This document shows, piece by piece, positions 9,276 through 18,648 of a stretch of DNA of 64,000 nt. The DNA lies in assembly GCF_034344865.1 (NCBI RefSeq), contig NZ_CP133774.1, positions 620,001 to 684,000 of the forward strand, given 5' to 3'. The position numbers and the translations under genes were made by a program. The stretch comes from Pseudomonas sp. 10S4 (GTDB lineage: Bacteria; Pseudomonadota; Gammaproteobacteria; Pseudomonadales; Pseudomonadaceae). Below the pieces are notes generated by a model. That model saw only the letters and a program-made list of their open reading frames with translations, had not been told where the DNA came from and did no database searches. The stretch's first letter is position 1. The number at the start of each line of letters is the position of its first letter.

Positions 9276-10442
9276 ATGATGGGCGAATTCGATGCCATCC
9301 GACCTTACGACGACAGCGAAGTCCCAGCGGTGCTGGCACGGCTGCTCGGCGACAAGGCGCTTCTAGATATTCTCATCCACTTCCGCTTCCCGCGTTACGC
9401 CGGTGCTTTCGGCTGGATGCTCAAACCTCTTATAGCTCATCGGCTGCGCCGTGAGTTCGCCGGCGTCAATTCGGTGGCCACATTGCAGGACAAAGTCGAA
9501 GTTTATGTCGACCACACCATCGAACGCGCCACCGACGGCGTGACTTACACCGGCGTCGAGCAGTTCAAATCTGGCAGCGCTTACCTGTTCATCGCCAACC
9601 ACCGCGACATCGTGATGGACCCGGCCTTCGTCAACTATGCCGTGTACCACGCTGGCCTGCCGACCCCGCGCATTGCCATTGGCGACAATCTGCTGCAAAA
9701 GCCCTTCGTCAGCGATTTGATGCGCCTGAACAAGAGCTTCATCGTGCACCGTTCGATCACCGGTCGCCGCGAGAAGATGGCCGCTTATCAGTTGTTGTCG
9801 GCCTACATCAACCACTCGATCCGCAAAGACTGCGCCTCGATCTGGATCGCCCAGGCCGAAGGCCGGGCCAAGGACGGCGACGACCGTACCGAGTCGGCGA
9901 TCCTCAAGATGTTCCACATGAGCCGCAAGGACGAGCCGTTCGGCGAGGTCATTCAGTCGCTGAACGTCACCCCGGTGTCGATCAGCTACGAATACGACCC
10001 GTGCGACCAGGCCAAGGCCCGCGAGCTGTTTATCCGCGCGACCACCGGCAGTTACACCAAAGTGCCGGGCGAGGACGACGTGAGCATCGCCAAGGGCATC
10101 ACCGGCTACAAGGGCCGAGTCCACGTGAACTTTGCCACGCCGATCACCGAGCTGTTCGATGACACCAAGCAATTGGCGATCGAGATGGACCGGCAGATCC
10201 TCGGCGGCTACCGGTTGTTCCCGGTGCACTACCTGGCGTACGCCATGTGGAAGGACGCGGATCCGCAACTGCAGGTGCCGAAAGCGACCGAAGTGTTTGC
10301 GGCGGATGAACTGGCCAAGGCTCAGGAAGAATGGCAGCGACGCCTGGAAGCCTGCCCTGAGGAGCATCGGCCGTTCATGGTGCTGCAATATGCGACGCCG
10401 GTGAGGAATCAGTATCGGGTGAAGGCCGGGCTGACGCTTTAA
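9276..10442 (+). CDS. 1-acyl-sn-glycerol-3-phosphate acyltransferase-family protein
   Basis: A 388-residue PlsC/LPLAT-like protein. The acyltransferase motif appears as NHRDIVMD (near residue 108), a variant of the usual NHxxxxD box, followed by IAIGDNLLQKPFVSDLMRLN and the acceptor-binding WIAQAEGRAKDG (EGR type) region. It is expected to transfer an acyl chain to a glycerol-phosphate-like acceptor at the inner membrane; the exact substrate is unknown, and it is longer than canonical PlsC (about 250). Two ATG codons in tandem (9276, 9279) are possible starts. Confidence 0.85.
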   Translation: MMGEFDAIRPYDDSEVPAVLARLLGDKALLDILIHFRFPRYAGAFGWMLKPLIAHRLRREFAGVNSVATLQDKVEVYVDHTIERATDGVTYTGVEQFKSGSAYLFIANHRDIVMDPAFVNYAVYHAGLPTPRIAIGDNLLQKPFVSDLMRLNKSFIVHRSITGRREKMAAYQLLSAYINHSIRKDCASIWIAQAEGRAKDGDDRTESAILKMFHMSRKDEPFGEVIQSLNVTPVSISYEYDPCDQAKARELFIRATTGSYTKVPGEDDVSIAKGITGYKGRVHVNFATPITELFDDTKQLAIEMDRQILGGYRLFPVHYLAYAMWKDADPQLQVPKATEVFAADELAKAQEEWQRRLEACPEEHRPFMVLQYATPVRNQYRVKAGLTL

Positions 10443-10471
10443 GCGGTTTGACCCGATACGACAACGGCGCC

Positions 10472-10568
10472 CCTGTGGCGAGGGGCTTGCCCCCGTTCGG
10501 CTGCGCAGCAGTCGTAAGATTTAGGGGTCGCTTCGCAACCCAACGGGGGCAAGCCCCCTCACCACAGG
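10472..10568. repeat. REP inverted pair, GGCGAGGGGCTTGCCCC family
   Basis: CCTGTGGCGAGGGGCTTGCC at 10472 mirrored by GGCAAGCCCCCTCACCACAGG ending at 10568 (one mismatch in the outer arm), between the convergent acyltransferase gene and a small membrane protein gene. Confidence 0.88.
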
Positions 10569-10604
10569 CAAGCTCCACTGTTCACAGGGTTTTGAGTCAG
10601 CAGC

Positions 10605-10889
10605 TTAAAACCGTGTGCTGATCCACGACACCACTAGCGCCACGCCCAGGCAAGCGAAGCCGAATCGATAGAAAAACCGGTTCATGCGCTGGGTGGCGCC
10701 ATCCAGCATCAACATCGAGTCATCGACGCGGCGGTTCTGGGTGGCTGCCTCAAGAACGGCCAACGCGCGCTGTTCACGGCGACGAGTGGCGTGCAACAAC
10801 CAACTGCCCGGGAAGGCGAGCAGCAAGGCCAGCAAGTTGATCAATTTGGCGGGATGGTTGGTAAACAGCGAAATCAAATGCAACGACAT
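10605..10889 (-). CDS. Small two-helix membrane protein, unknown function
   Basis: A 94-residue protein with a hydrophobic segment near residues 15-33 (LINLLALLLAFPGSWLL) and another at the C-terminus (FGFACLGVALVVSWI), joined by a charged, probably helical linker. ATG 10889 is preferred over GTG 10892 because GAGGT sits about six bases upstream. No family is recognised; codon use matches its neighbours and the frame is intact, so it is probably a real conserved Pseudomonas gene. Confidence 0.65.
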   Translation of the reverse strand: MSLHLISLFTNHPAKLINLLALLLAFPGSWLLHATRRREQRALAVLEAATQNRRVDDSMLMLDGATQRMNRFFYRFGFACLGVALVVSWISTRF

Positions 10890-11083
10890 CACGGACCTCG
10901 GGCAGAACCAGGGTGGCAGGCGCCGGACCGACGACTGCGGCGTGGATTCTACCGAAAGCCTGCCCGCCTGCCCTCACCTTTGCGACAAATAACGCACCAC
11001 TTGGCCGATACCTGTCCGGCGTCACAGCATCGTCATCTGAATGCGCCAGTCTGGCGCCCCTCGAAACCCACACAGAGTTCAAC

Positions 11084-11290
11084 ATGCTGCACGCCGAAAA
11101 CCAGGACCGCCTCTACCTCATCGCCCAAAGCGACGAACAGCAGAATCTCGTTGGCAGCCTTGCCTTCAACGTCCAGGACCGCCACTGGCTGGTGTATTGC
11201 GCATTGGGCGGGCATCAACATGCGGACTTGCCGGAGACGGATTTGCTGACCGGCGTGAGTGTGCTGGATTTTTACTCCGAAGCAGCGTGA
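11084..11290 (+). CDS. Small hypothetical protein (68 residues)
   Basis: Frame from ATG 11084: starts MLHAENQDRLYLIAQSDEQQ and ends LTGVSVLDFYSEAA. No signal peptide, membrane helix or known motif is visible. Start 11084 is preferred since the frame upstream to 10913 covers what looks like promoter sequence. No role can be assigned. It lies alone, divergent from the small membrane protein, and is followed by two REP pairs. Confidence 0.55.
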   Translation: MLHAENQDRLYLIAQSDEQQNLVGSLAFNVQDRHWLVYCALGGHQHADLPETDLLTGVSVLDFYSEAA

Positions 11291-11303
11291 TGCTTTAGAT
11301 CCA

Positions 11304-11394
11304 TGTAGGAGCGAGGCTTGCCCGCGAAAGCGGTGTGTCAGTCGACACTAATGTTGAATGTTCGGTCCCTTCGCGGGCAAGCCTCGCTCCTACA
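11304..11394. repeat. REP inverted pair, GGAGCGAGGCTTGCCCGCGAA family
   Basis: TGTAGGAGCGAGGCTTGCCC at 11304 mirrored by GGGCAAGCCTCGCTCCTACA ending at 11394. A related pair lies at 43749-43825. Confidence 0.9.
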
Positions 11395-11438
11395 GGGTTC
11401 AGAGTTGATCGGTCATTATGTGGCCTCCGCCAATCCCA

Positions 11439-11527
11439 TGTGGGAGCGGGCTTGCTCGCGAAAGCGGTGGGTCAGCTGCATTGATGTTGACTGACACACC
11501 CTCTTCGCGAGCAAGCCCGCTCCTACA
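11439..11527. repeat. REP inverted pair, GGAGCGGGCTTGCTCGCGAA family
   Basis: TGTGGGAGCGGGCTTGCTCG at 11439 mirrored by CGAGCAAGCCCGCTCCTACA ending at 11527, only 45 bases after the preceding pair of a different family, so two REP doublets sit in tandem here. Confidence 0.9.
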
Positions 11528-11562
11528 TTGGGTCGGCGTCACCCACAAAAAATCGCAGACAC

Positions 11563-11600
11563 AAAAAAGCCCGGAACCATCACTGGCACCGGGCTTTTTT
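11563..11600 (-). terminator. Rho-independent terminator of the yajG-like gene
   Basis: AAAAAAGCCCGG and CCGGGCTTTTTT form a GC-rich stem with A/T tracts on both sides, 15 bases past the stop codon of the lipoprotein gene. Confidence 0.85.
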
Positions 11601-11615
11601 GAATCTCGCGAAAGG

Positions 11616-12200
11616 TTATTCGCCGAGCATCTGACCCACGGTCGGGTCCTTGAACAGGCGCGTCAGCGCGTCGCTCAACACATCGCTGACCAGTTTGGTG
11701 TTGGTTTCCTGGTTCGGCGCCATACCGAAACGCTGATCCAGGGAAGCACCGTAACGGCCGCTGTAACGACGGTTGGCGTTCTGCACATCAGAGCGGAAGG
11801 TCGCGCCGATGGTCGCTTCAGTCACATACATGCCTTCTTTAGGCGACTGATAACTCAGCTCCGCCAGGGTCACGGTCAACTGCGGCGCGTTCATGCCGTT
11901 GGACACCGGGGTGAAACCCAGCAAACGCACGGCGGCTTCAGCCTGGGCTTGCAGCTTCGGCAGAATCTGCGCGCCCTGCACGGTGATCGCGCTGGTCTCA
12001 GGGTACAGACCGCCACGGGTTCCCAGGGTTGGCGACGGACGGCCATCCACCACACGCACCACAACCTGCTGGCCATGGCCAACCGGCGCCAGCTGAGTGG
12101 TCAGCTTCGGTTCCGGGCTCAGTTGTTGCGGGCTGTGGGCGCAGCCAACCAGGGTCAAACTGGTCACAGTGATCAAACCGAACAACAGGCGTTGCAACAT
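11616..12200 (-). CDS. YajG-family lipoprotein
   Basis: A 194-residue lipoprotein: signal MLQRLLFGLITVTSLTLVGC with the lipobox LVGC, then a YajG-like domain (VVVRVVDGRPSPTLGTRGGL, LTVTLAELSYQ, SDVLSDALTRLFKDP). YajG-type proteins are envelope lipoproteins of unknown role. Start 12200 puts the signal peptide at the N-terminus; a longer frame from 12224 would not. A clear terminator follows. Confidence 0.9.
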   Translation of the reverse strand: MLQRLLFGLITVTSLTLVGCAHSPQQLSPEPKLTTQLAPVGHGQQVVVRVVDGRPSPTLGTRGGLYPETSAITVQGAQILPKLQAQAEAAVRLLGFTPVSNGMNAPQLTVTLAELSYQSPKEGMYVTEATIGATFRSDVQNANRRYSGRYGASLDQRFGMAPNQETNTKLVSDVLSDALTRLFKDPTVGQMLGE

Positions 12201-12404
12201 GCTCTTCTCTCCAGAATCAGGCACTAACAGTGCTCGCAGTATAGCGGTGGGCGCCTGCGACGAACTAGGGGACTACAAACATTACTGAAATCTCTGACGA
12301 ACCCTTCAGACCGCGGCTCCTGTCACAAATATGTCACCGTCCTTACACTTGCACGTCACGGCTCGCGGGCATGCTTCACAGCAGCCCCCACAAGGTACTT
12401 CGCC

Positions 12405-12638
12405 ATGCGTTATCTGATCTCGCTGTTCGCACCACGCCCATTGCACCGCAGCTTTGCCCTGCTCGACCGCAACGGCCACTGCCAGGCTTTCAAGCAGTGC
12501 AGCCTCCAGCCCATGGGCGATGGCTGGGTCGAAATTGAAGAAATCCGCCTCAACTGGCTGCACCATCCCCTGCCCGCCAGCGCCCGCATCAGCCAGCGCC
12601 AGCCACGCGCACGCGCTCAACAGCTGTTGACCACCTGA
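12405..12638 (+). CDS. Small conserved hypothetical protein (77 residues)
   Basis: Frame MRYLISLFAPRPLHRSFALL to RARAQQLLTT, with no recognised domain. It is basic, has four cysteine, histidine or tryptophan-rich turns (GHCQAFKQC, LNWLHHPLP), and shows genus-typical codon use. Standing alone, divergent from the YajG-like gene. No function is assigned. Confidence 0.6.
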   Translation: MRYLISLFAPRPLHRSFALLDRNGHCQAFKQCSLQPMGDGWVEIEEIRLNWLHHPLPASARISQRQPRARAQQLLTT

Positions 12639-13376
12639 CCAGACGCCTAATAAAAGTCATTAAACACGTCCATTTCCCTGCGTTTCTTAGATACAATCTC
12701 ACCCCGATTATAAGGACGTCTCCTGATCGGGCCTCGCAGCATCGTTAATGCCTCGGTATTGACACCCCGCACCGCCCACAGAGAGCCGCCCACACAGATC
12801 GAGTGAAGCTGGCGCGCTTGCTGTTCCCTGAGCAAAAACCCCACTTTTCGCGAATCTGCAGAGCTGTCATTACGCTCGGTTACTGAGCTGTTTGCCCGTT
12901 TTGCCTGTCATGTATTCCATGGCGGCAATCCATCCGGGCACGGTGCCAGGCTGGGACAGCCCTTTTTTGAGGTTCACGTCTTCAAAAGAGCGTGAAAAAA
13001 ACGGGTTTTCACAACTTCACAAGAGTGTGGCGAGCAAATGAATAGTTTTGCGTCTGAACATGCACCATTAGCGTCTGAAACAGCCCAACGACACAGGACC
13101 GAGTACTCCTCGAACACCGGAGCCTGAAGCCTGTCCGCTACGGATTTGGTTGCACAAACGGATGTCTCGACCATAAGTCGAATTGCCAGTCGCGCGCTGA
13201 AATGAGTTCATGTGATTCATAGGCCCGGCCGGTAGCGTCCGTCGAAGTTGCGAAAAATTGCGAAGATTCGGACATGGCGATCCTGGCCATGGGTACCTGG
13301 GGCATCACTGACACGCCCCGTCACTCCTGGCAGCTATGCCGACAATTTGGTGCTGCAGATTTTGGAGACGCGTTAA
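12639..13376 (+). other. Long non-coding region upstream of mqo
   Basis: About 740 bases with no convincing gene on either strand; the few short frames have poor codon use. It holds many A/T tracts and an SD-like GGAG just before the mqo ATG, so it presumably contains the mqo promoter and a long leader. No REP element is present. A small RNA or leader control element is possible but is not shown by sequence alone. Confidence 0.5.
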
Positions 13377-14886
13377 ATGGCGCATAACGAAGCAGTCGAC
13401 GTAGTACTCGTTGGGGCCGGCATCATGAGTGCCACCCTCGCTGTACTGCTCAAAGAGCTCGACCCCGCGATCAAGCTGGAAGTCGTCGAGCTAATGGATT
13501 CCGGTGCTGCGGAGAGTTCCAACCCATGGAACAACGCCGGTACCGGTCACGCCGGGCTGTGTGAGCTCAACTACACGCCTCAGGCCGCCGACGGCACCGT
13601 CGACATCAAGAAAGCCGTGCACATCAACACCCAGTTCGAGGTGTCGAAGCAGTTCTGGTCGTACCTGACCAAAAAAGGCACCTTCGGCTCGTGCAAATCC
13701 TTCATCAGCCCGGTGCCGCACCTGAGCTTCGTGCAAGGCGACAGCGGCGTGTCCTTCCTCAAGGATCGCTTCAACGTGCTGAGCAAGCACCACGCCTTCG
13801 CCGACATGGAATACACCGAAGACAAGGCCAAGATGGCCGAATGGATGCCGTTGATGATGCCGGGCCGTCCGGCCGACGAAGTCCTCGCGGCCACCCGCGT
13901 GATGAACGGCACCGACGTCAACTTTGGCGCGCTGACCAATCAACTGCTCAAGCACCTGACCAGCGCACCCGATGCCCAGGTCAAGTACTGCAAGCGTGTG
14001 ACTGGCCTCAAGCGTAACGCCAATGGCTGGACCGTCAGTATCAAGGACGTCAACAGCGGCAACACCCGTGAAGTCGACGCCAAATTCGTCTTCCTCGGCG
14101 CTGGCGGTGCGGCATTGCCGCTGTTGCAGGCGTCGGGCATCGAAGAAAGCAAAGGCTTCGGCGGCTTCCCGATCAGTGGCCAGTGGCTGCGTTGCGACAA
14201 CCCTGAAGTGGTCAAGCATCACCAGGCCAAGGTCTACAGCCAGGCAGCGGTCGGTTCGCCACCGATGTCCGTGCCGCACCTGGACACTCGCGTGGTCGAT
14301 GGCAAGAAGTCCCTGCTGTTCGGGCCATACGCCGGTTTCACCACCAAGTTCCTCAAGCATGGTTCTTTCATGGATCTGCCGATGTCGGTACGCGCCGGCA
14401 ACATCGGCCCGATGCTGGCCGTGGCGAAAAACAACATGGACCTGACCAAGTATCTGGTCAGCGAAGTGATGCAATCGATGGAACAGCGTCTGGAATCCCT
14501 GCGCCGCTTCTACCCTGAAGCGAAAGCCGAAGACTGGCGCCTGGAAGTGGCCGGCCAACGGGTGCAGATCATCAAGAAAGACCCGAAAAAGGGCGGCGTT
14601 CTGCAGTTCGGTCACCGAACTGGTCGCGGCCAAGGACGGTTCTCTTGCTGCCCTGCTCGGCGCTTCGCCAGGCGCTTCGGTGACCGTTTCGATCATGCTG
14701 GAACTGATCGAGAAGTGCTTCCCGAACAAAGCGTCCGGTGAGTGGGCTGCCAAACTGGCGGAAATCTTCCCGGCTCGGGAAAAGGTCCTGGAAACCGACG
14801 CGGCGCTGTATCGCAAGATCAACGCGCACAACAACGTCGCGCTGGAACTGGTTGAAGCCAGTAACGAGACCGAAAGCTACGCTTGA
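13377..14886 (+). pseudogene. mqo: Malate:quinone oxidoreductase, broken by one inserted base
   Basis: Membrane-associated flavoenzyme that oxidises malate to oxaloacetate and reduces quinone in the TCA cycle. The first frame starts [23 protein letters not shown] (FAD-binding GxGxxS-type loop) and runs intact to KKGGVLQFG. An extra base at about 14612-14613 (GGTCACC instead of a GGTACC- or GGCACC-like sequence) shifts the frame. Without it the protein continues [16 protein letters not shown] to ETESYA, 502 residues, the usual length. The neighbours (PA4642-like, hpt, upp) match the mqoB locus of PAO1. An inserted base in so conserved a gene is probably a sequencing error. A strong terminator follows. 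Confidence 0.93.
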
Positions 14887-14897
14887 TTCGGTCCCAT

Positions 14898-14937
14898 AAA
14901 AAACGCCCCGTTCTCATTGAGAGCGGGGCGTTTTTTT
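14898..14937. terminator. Bidirectional rho-independent terminator
   Basis: AAAAAACGCCCCG and CGGGGCGTTTTTTT form a perfect stem with A/T tracts on both sides, between mqo (+) and the PA4642-like gene (-), so it can serve both. Confidence 0.92.
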
Positions 14938-14962
14938 ATGCCGCTGATCTTGGCTTTTGATC

Positions 14963-15250
14963 TTAACCGCGAGCCTTGGCGATCAATTCGATGTACTCGG
15001 CCGCATTGCGCTGATCCTTGATCACCGCGACGAAATCATTGCCGTGCTCATCTTTGCCGTCCAGATCAAACCCGGCCTCGACGAAAAACGTCAGGAAACG
15101 CTCGAAGTCGTCGATGCGCAGGCCGCGATAAGCCTTGATCAGTTTGTGCAGGGACGGGGAAGTGGCGTCGACCGGTTCAAAATCGAGGAACAGTTTGATC
15201 TGCTCATCGCCGATCTCGTCACCAATCACTTGCTTCTTATCTTTACGCAT
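14963..15250 (-). CDS. PA4642-family protein
   Basis: A 95-residue acidic cytoplasmic protein (MRKDKKQVIGDEIGDEQIKL, ending ELIAKARG) of the PA4642 family, kept next to mqoB and hpt in Pseudomonas. The function is unknown. Intact, with ATG at 15250. It shares the terminator with mqo. Confidence 0.85.
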   Translation of the reverse strand: MRKDKKQVIGDEIGDEQIKLFLDFEPVDATSPSLHKLIKAYRGLRIDDFERFLTFFVEAGFDLDGKDEHGNDFVAVIKDQRNAAEYIELIAKARG

Positions 15251-15313
15251 TGCCGACTCCAGCTCGCAGACATTTCACGGGGCGGGCAGTTTACCCCTCG
15301 TTTGACGCCGGGC

Positions 15314-15799
15314 TCAACGCGAACGAACGCTGCCGGTGTGCAGATCGGCCCAGACATGGCCGTTGGCGTAGCTGAGGAACTGGCAATACACCGTGTCGTT
15401 GCGCAGCAGATCGATCACCACCCGGTATTGGGCCAGCGGGTAGTAGAGCGTCAGGGTTTTACTTTTTTCGTCGTAGATCGGCTTTTTCAGGCTTTTGCTT
15501 TCACCATCGAAGTTGACCAGCACCTGATTGATGCTCGCGCCCTTGTTCAAGGATTTGCCCTTGAGGCGGATCAGCAGTGGTGACGTGACCGGAATCGGCT
15601 GTTGGGTGGACTGGCGCTGGCTACCCACCACCACCGAATACTCGGTGACCTGCAACAGTTGCTGTTGCTCCGGTTCAGCGTCACGCAGGGTCAGGTCGTC
15701 CGGCGGCAAAAACTGTGCATGCATCGGCGCCGGGGCAGCGGCCAAGGGCAGACTGAGGGTCAGCAACAGGACGGCGCAGCTGCGGATCAAAAGACTCAT
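15314..15799 (-). CDS. Secreted or periplasmic hypothetical protein (PA4643/PA4644-like position)
   Basis: A 161-residue protein with an N-terminal signal peptide (SCAVLLLTLSLPLAAAPAP, cleavage near residue 23) and no lipobox. The mature part is mixed in composition, with YYPLAQYRVVIDLLRNDTVYCQF near the C-terminus. Start 15799 places the signal peptide first; the frame extends to 15862 in front. No family is recognised with confidence. It lies between the PA4642-like gene and hpt, in the PAO1 order. Confidence 0.75.
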   Translation of the reverse strand: MSLLIRSCAVLLLTLSLPLAAAPAPMHAQFLPPDDLTLRDAEPEQQQLLQVTEYSVVVGSQRQSTQQPIPVTSPLLIRLKGKSLNKGASINQVLVNFDGESKSLKKPIYDEKSKTLTLYYPLAQYRVVIDLLRNDTVYCQFLSYANGHVWADLHTGSVRSR

Positions 15800-15870
15800 G
15801 ACGGGCTCCGGAGGCGAGGCCGAGCACTCTAGCATGGGTGTACAACGGTGGATGCAGAACACAGAACCAT

Positions 15871-15959
15871 TGTGGGAGCGGGCTTGCTCGCGAAAGCGGT
15901 CTTACTGACACATTGATGTTGAATGTGCCGACGCTTTCGCGAGCAAGCCCGCTCCCACA
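15871..15959. repeat. REP inverted pair, GGAGCGGGCTTGCTCGCGAA family
   Basis: TGTGGGAGCGGGCTTGCTCG at 15871 mirrored by CGAGCAAGCCCGCTCCCACA ending at 15959. Confidence 0.9.
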
Positions 15960-15977
15960 AGGGATTGGTGCCGGGAG

Positions 15978-16535
15978 TTACATGCCTTTAACGGCAAAAA
16001 TCCCGTTGGCGTTACGCCAGTAGCCTTTGTAGTCCATGCCGTAACCGAAGATGTAACGGTCGATGCACGGCAGGCCGACGAAATCGGCTTTGAGGTCCGG
16101 GCGAGCCTTGCGGTCGTGGTCTTTGTCGATCAATACGGCAGTGTGCACAGCGCGAGCGCCGGCGTGTTTGCAGTAGTCGATGATCGCGCCCAGGGTGTGA
16201 CCTTCATCGAGGATGTCGTCGATGATCAGCACGTCACGGTCCAGGAACGAAACTTCCGGCTTGGCTTTCCAGAACAGGTCGCCGCCGCTGGTTTCGTTGC
16301 GATAACGGGTGGCGTGCAGGTAAGACGCTTCCAGCGGGAAGTGCAAATGGGTCAGCAGCTTGCCGGCGAAAATCAGGCCGCCGTTCATTACACAGAACAC
16401 CACCGGGTTGGTATCAGCCAGCTGTTCGTTGATGTGTGCACCGACACGGGCGATGGCCGCCTCGACTTCAGCTTCGGTGTACAGGCAGTCAGCCTCTCGC
16501 ATGATTTGACGGATATGCTCGAGATCAGCAGGCAT
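15978..16535 (-). CDS. hpt: Hypoxanthine-guanine phosphoribosyltransferase
   Basis: A 185-residue type I phosphoribosyltransferase that salvages hypoxanthine and guanine using PRPP. The PRPP-binding motif VLIIDDILDEGHTLG lies near residues 100-114, and the base-binding CIDRYIFGYGMDYKGYWRN is near the C-terminus. It is divergent from the uracil salvage pair upp-uraA, so purine and pyrimidine salvage genes sit back to back across a 174-base promoter region. Confidence 0.93.
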   Translation of the reverse strand: MPADLEHIRQIMREADCLYTEAEVEAAIARVGAHINEQLADTNPVVFCVMNGGLIFAGKLLTHLHFPLEASYLHATRYRNETSGGDLFWKAKPEVSFLDRDVLIIDDILDEGHTLGAIIDYCKHAGARAVHTAVLIDKDHDRKARPDLKADFVGLPCIDRYIFGYGMDYKGYWRNANGIFAVKGM

Positions 16536-16709
16536 GGCGCTCTCCAGGGGGTAAAGGGAGGGACGGATTCAGGAAAAGCGGGCAAAGGTACGCATCAAGC
16601 GAGGCCAGATCAAGCGTTTGTGGACTAACGTACCTTATGTCTATAGGACAACACCCTCGGATAGATTAATCTAGGCCGGTTTTTTTGCCCGCCGCCGGAG
16701 CCTTTCCCC

Positions 16710-17355
16710 ATGCCCATCCAAGAGATCCGCCATCCGCTGATCCGTCATAAACTTGGCCTTATGCGCCGCGCAGACATTAGCACGAAGAATTTCCGTGAGC
16801 TCGCTCAGGAAGTCGGTGCCCTGCTGACCTACGAAGCCACCAAAGACCTGCCGCTGGAAACCTACGATATCGAAGGTTGGTGCGGCACTGTGTCGGTGGA
16901 GAAAATCGCCGGCAAGAAAATTACCGTCGTGCCGATCCTGCGCGCCGGCCTCGGCATGCTCGAGGGCGTGCTCGAGCCTGATCCCGGGCGCCAGAAGTCA
17001 GCGTCTGTAGGCGTGGCCCGTAACGAACAAACTTTGCAAGCTCGACCACCTACCTGGAAAAACTCGTTCCGGAAATCAACGAACGCCTGGCGATCGATCA
17101 TCGACCCGATGCTCGCCACCGGCAGGCTCCATGGTCGCCACCATCGACCTGCTGAAAAAGGCCGGTTGCCGGGACATCCGCGCCATGGTGCTGGTAGCGG
17201 CACCTGAAGGCATCGCCGCCGTCGGGAAAGCTCACCCGGACGTGATGATCTACACCGCCTCCATCGACGAAAAACTCAACGAGCACGGTTACATCATCCC
17301 GGGCCTGGGCGATGCCGGTGACAAAATCTTCGGCACCAAGCAGAAGGACGCTTGA
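16710..17355 (+). pseudogene. upp: Uracil phosphoribosyltransferase, broken by about seven inserted bases
   Basis: Converts uracil and PRPP to UMP. The start [20 protein letters not shown] and the middle ([16 protein letters not shown]) are intact, as is the C-terminal part from [13 protein letters not shown] to FGTKQKDA. Between about 16973 and 17126 the frame changes repeatedly. The full span is 646 bases against 639 for a 212-residue protein, so seven extra bases. Removing single bases near 16973, 16994, 17004, 17044-17047 (two), 17095 and 17126 restores [20 protein letters not shown] and [20 protein letters not shown], including the PRPP loop. Such a cluster suggests a badly resolved patch of sequence rather than natural decay. 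Two bases upstream of uraA. Confidence 0.92.
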
Positions 17356-17357
17356 GC

Positions 17358-18632
17358 ATGCAGGAAGAGTTCAACGATCCGCTCTGGCGCACAGTGCTGT
17401 CGGGTGCACAGATGCTGTTCGTGGCGTTCGGCGCCCTGGTGTTGATGCCGCTGATTACCGGCCTCGACCCGAATGTGGCGCTGTTCACCGCAGGTCTGGG
17501 GACGATTTTGTTCCAGATCGTCACCGGGCGTCAGGTGCCGGTGTTTCTGGCGTCGAGTTTTGCCTTCATTACCCCGATCATCCTCGCCAAGGGCCAGTTC
17601 GGCCTCGCAGCGACCATGGGCGGTGTAATGGCGGCGGGTTTCGTCTACACCTTTCTCGGCCTGGCCGTGAAGATCAAAGGCACCGGGTTCATTGACCGGT
17701 TGCTGCCACCGGTGGTGATTGGTCCGGTGATCATCTCCATCGGCCTGGCCATGGCGCCGATTGCCGCCAACATGGCGATGGGCAAGGCTGGCGACGGTTC
17801 CGAGCTGATTCATTACCAGACCGCGATGCTGATCTCGATGCCGGCGCTGCTGACCACCCTGATCGTCGCAGTGTTCGGCAAAGGCATTTTCCGCCTGGTG
17901 CCGATCATCTCCGGCGTGTTGGTAGGTTTTGCCATGGCGTTCTACTTCGGCGTGGTCGACACCGCGAAGATTGCCGCCGCCCCATGGTTTGCGATCCCGC
18001 ACTTCACGGCACCGGAATTCAACTGGCAGGCGATTCTGTTCATCGTCCCGGTAGCCTTGGCCCCGGCCATCGAGCACATCGGCGGCGTGATTGCGGTCGG
18101 TAGCGTGACCGGTCGCGATTACCTGAAGAAGCCGGGCCTGCACCGCACCCTGCTCGGCGATGGCATTGCCACCACCGCAGCCGGTCTGTTCGGCGGCCCA
18201 CCCAACACCACCTACGCCGAAGTGACTGGCGCGGTGATGCTGACCAAGAACTACAACCCGAAAATCATGACCTGGGCGGCGATCTTTGCCATCAGCCTGG
18301 CGTTTGTCGGCAAGTTCGGCGCGCTGTTGCAAAGCATTCCGGTGCCGGTGATGGGCGGGATTCTGTGCCTGTTGTTCGGCTCGATTGCGGCGGTGGGCAT
18401 GAACACGCTGATTCGCCACAAGATCGACCTGAGCGAGGCGCGCAATCTGGTGATTGTCTCGGTGACCCTGGTGTTCGGGATTGGCGGCGTGCTGATCGGC
18501 ACCGGCACAGGGCCAGACGACTTCGGCCTCAAAGGCATCGCACTGTGTGCGGTGGTGGCGATTGCGCTGAACCTGTTGCTGCCGGGCAATGACAGCTGGA
18601 AGCACAAGAAGGCGGATGATCCGTTGTTGTAA
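17358..18632 (+). CDS. uraA: Uracil permease (NCS2 family uracil:H+ symporter)
   Basis: A 424-residue NCS2 transporter with about 14 membrane segments. Family motifs are ALAPAIEHIGGVIAVGSVTG (the substrate-site glutamate AIEHIG near residue 240) and GGPPNTTYAEVTG (near 285). It takes up uracil, supplying UPRT encoded immediately upstream; the gap is two bases, so the two are one operon. ATG 17358 has AAGGA eight bases upstream and is preferred to TTG 17352. Confidence 0.94.
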   Translation: MQEEFNDPLWRTVLSGAQMLFVAFGALVLMPLITGLDPNVALFTAGLGTILFQIVTGRQVPVFLASSFAFITPIILAKGQFGLAATMGGVMAAGFVYTFLGLAVKIKGTGFIDRLLPPVVIGPVIISIGLAMAPIAANMAMGKAGDGSELIHYQTAMLISMPALLTTLIVAVFGKGIFRLVPIISGVLVGFAMAFYFGVVDTAKIAAAPWFAIPHFTAPEFNWQAILFIVPVALAPAIEHIGGVIAVGSVTGRDYLKKPGLHRTLLGDGIATTAAGLFGGPPNTTYAEVTGAVMLTKNYNPKIMTWAAIFAISLAFVGKFGALLQSIPVPVMGGILCLLFGSIAAVGMNTLIRHKIDLSEARNLVIVSVTLVFGIGGVLIGTGTGPDDFGLKGIALCAVVAIALNLLLPGNDSWKHKKADDPLL

Positions 18633-18648
18633 AAGTTGACGCATCACC

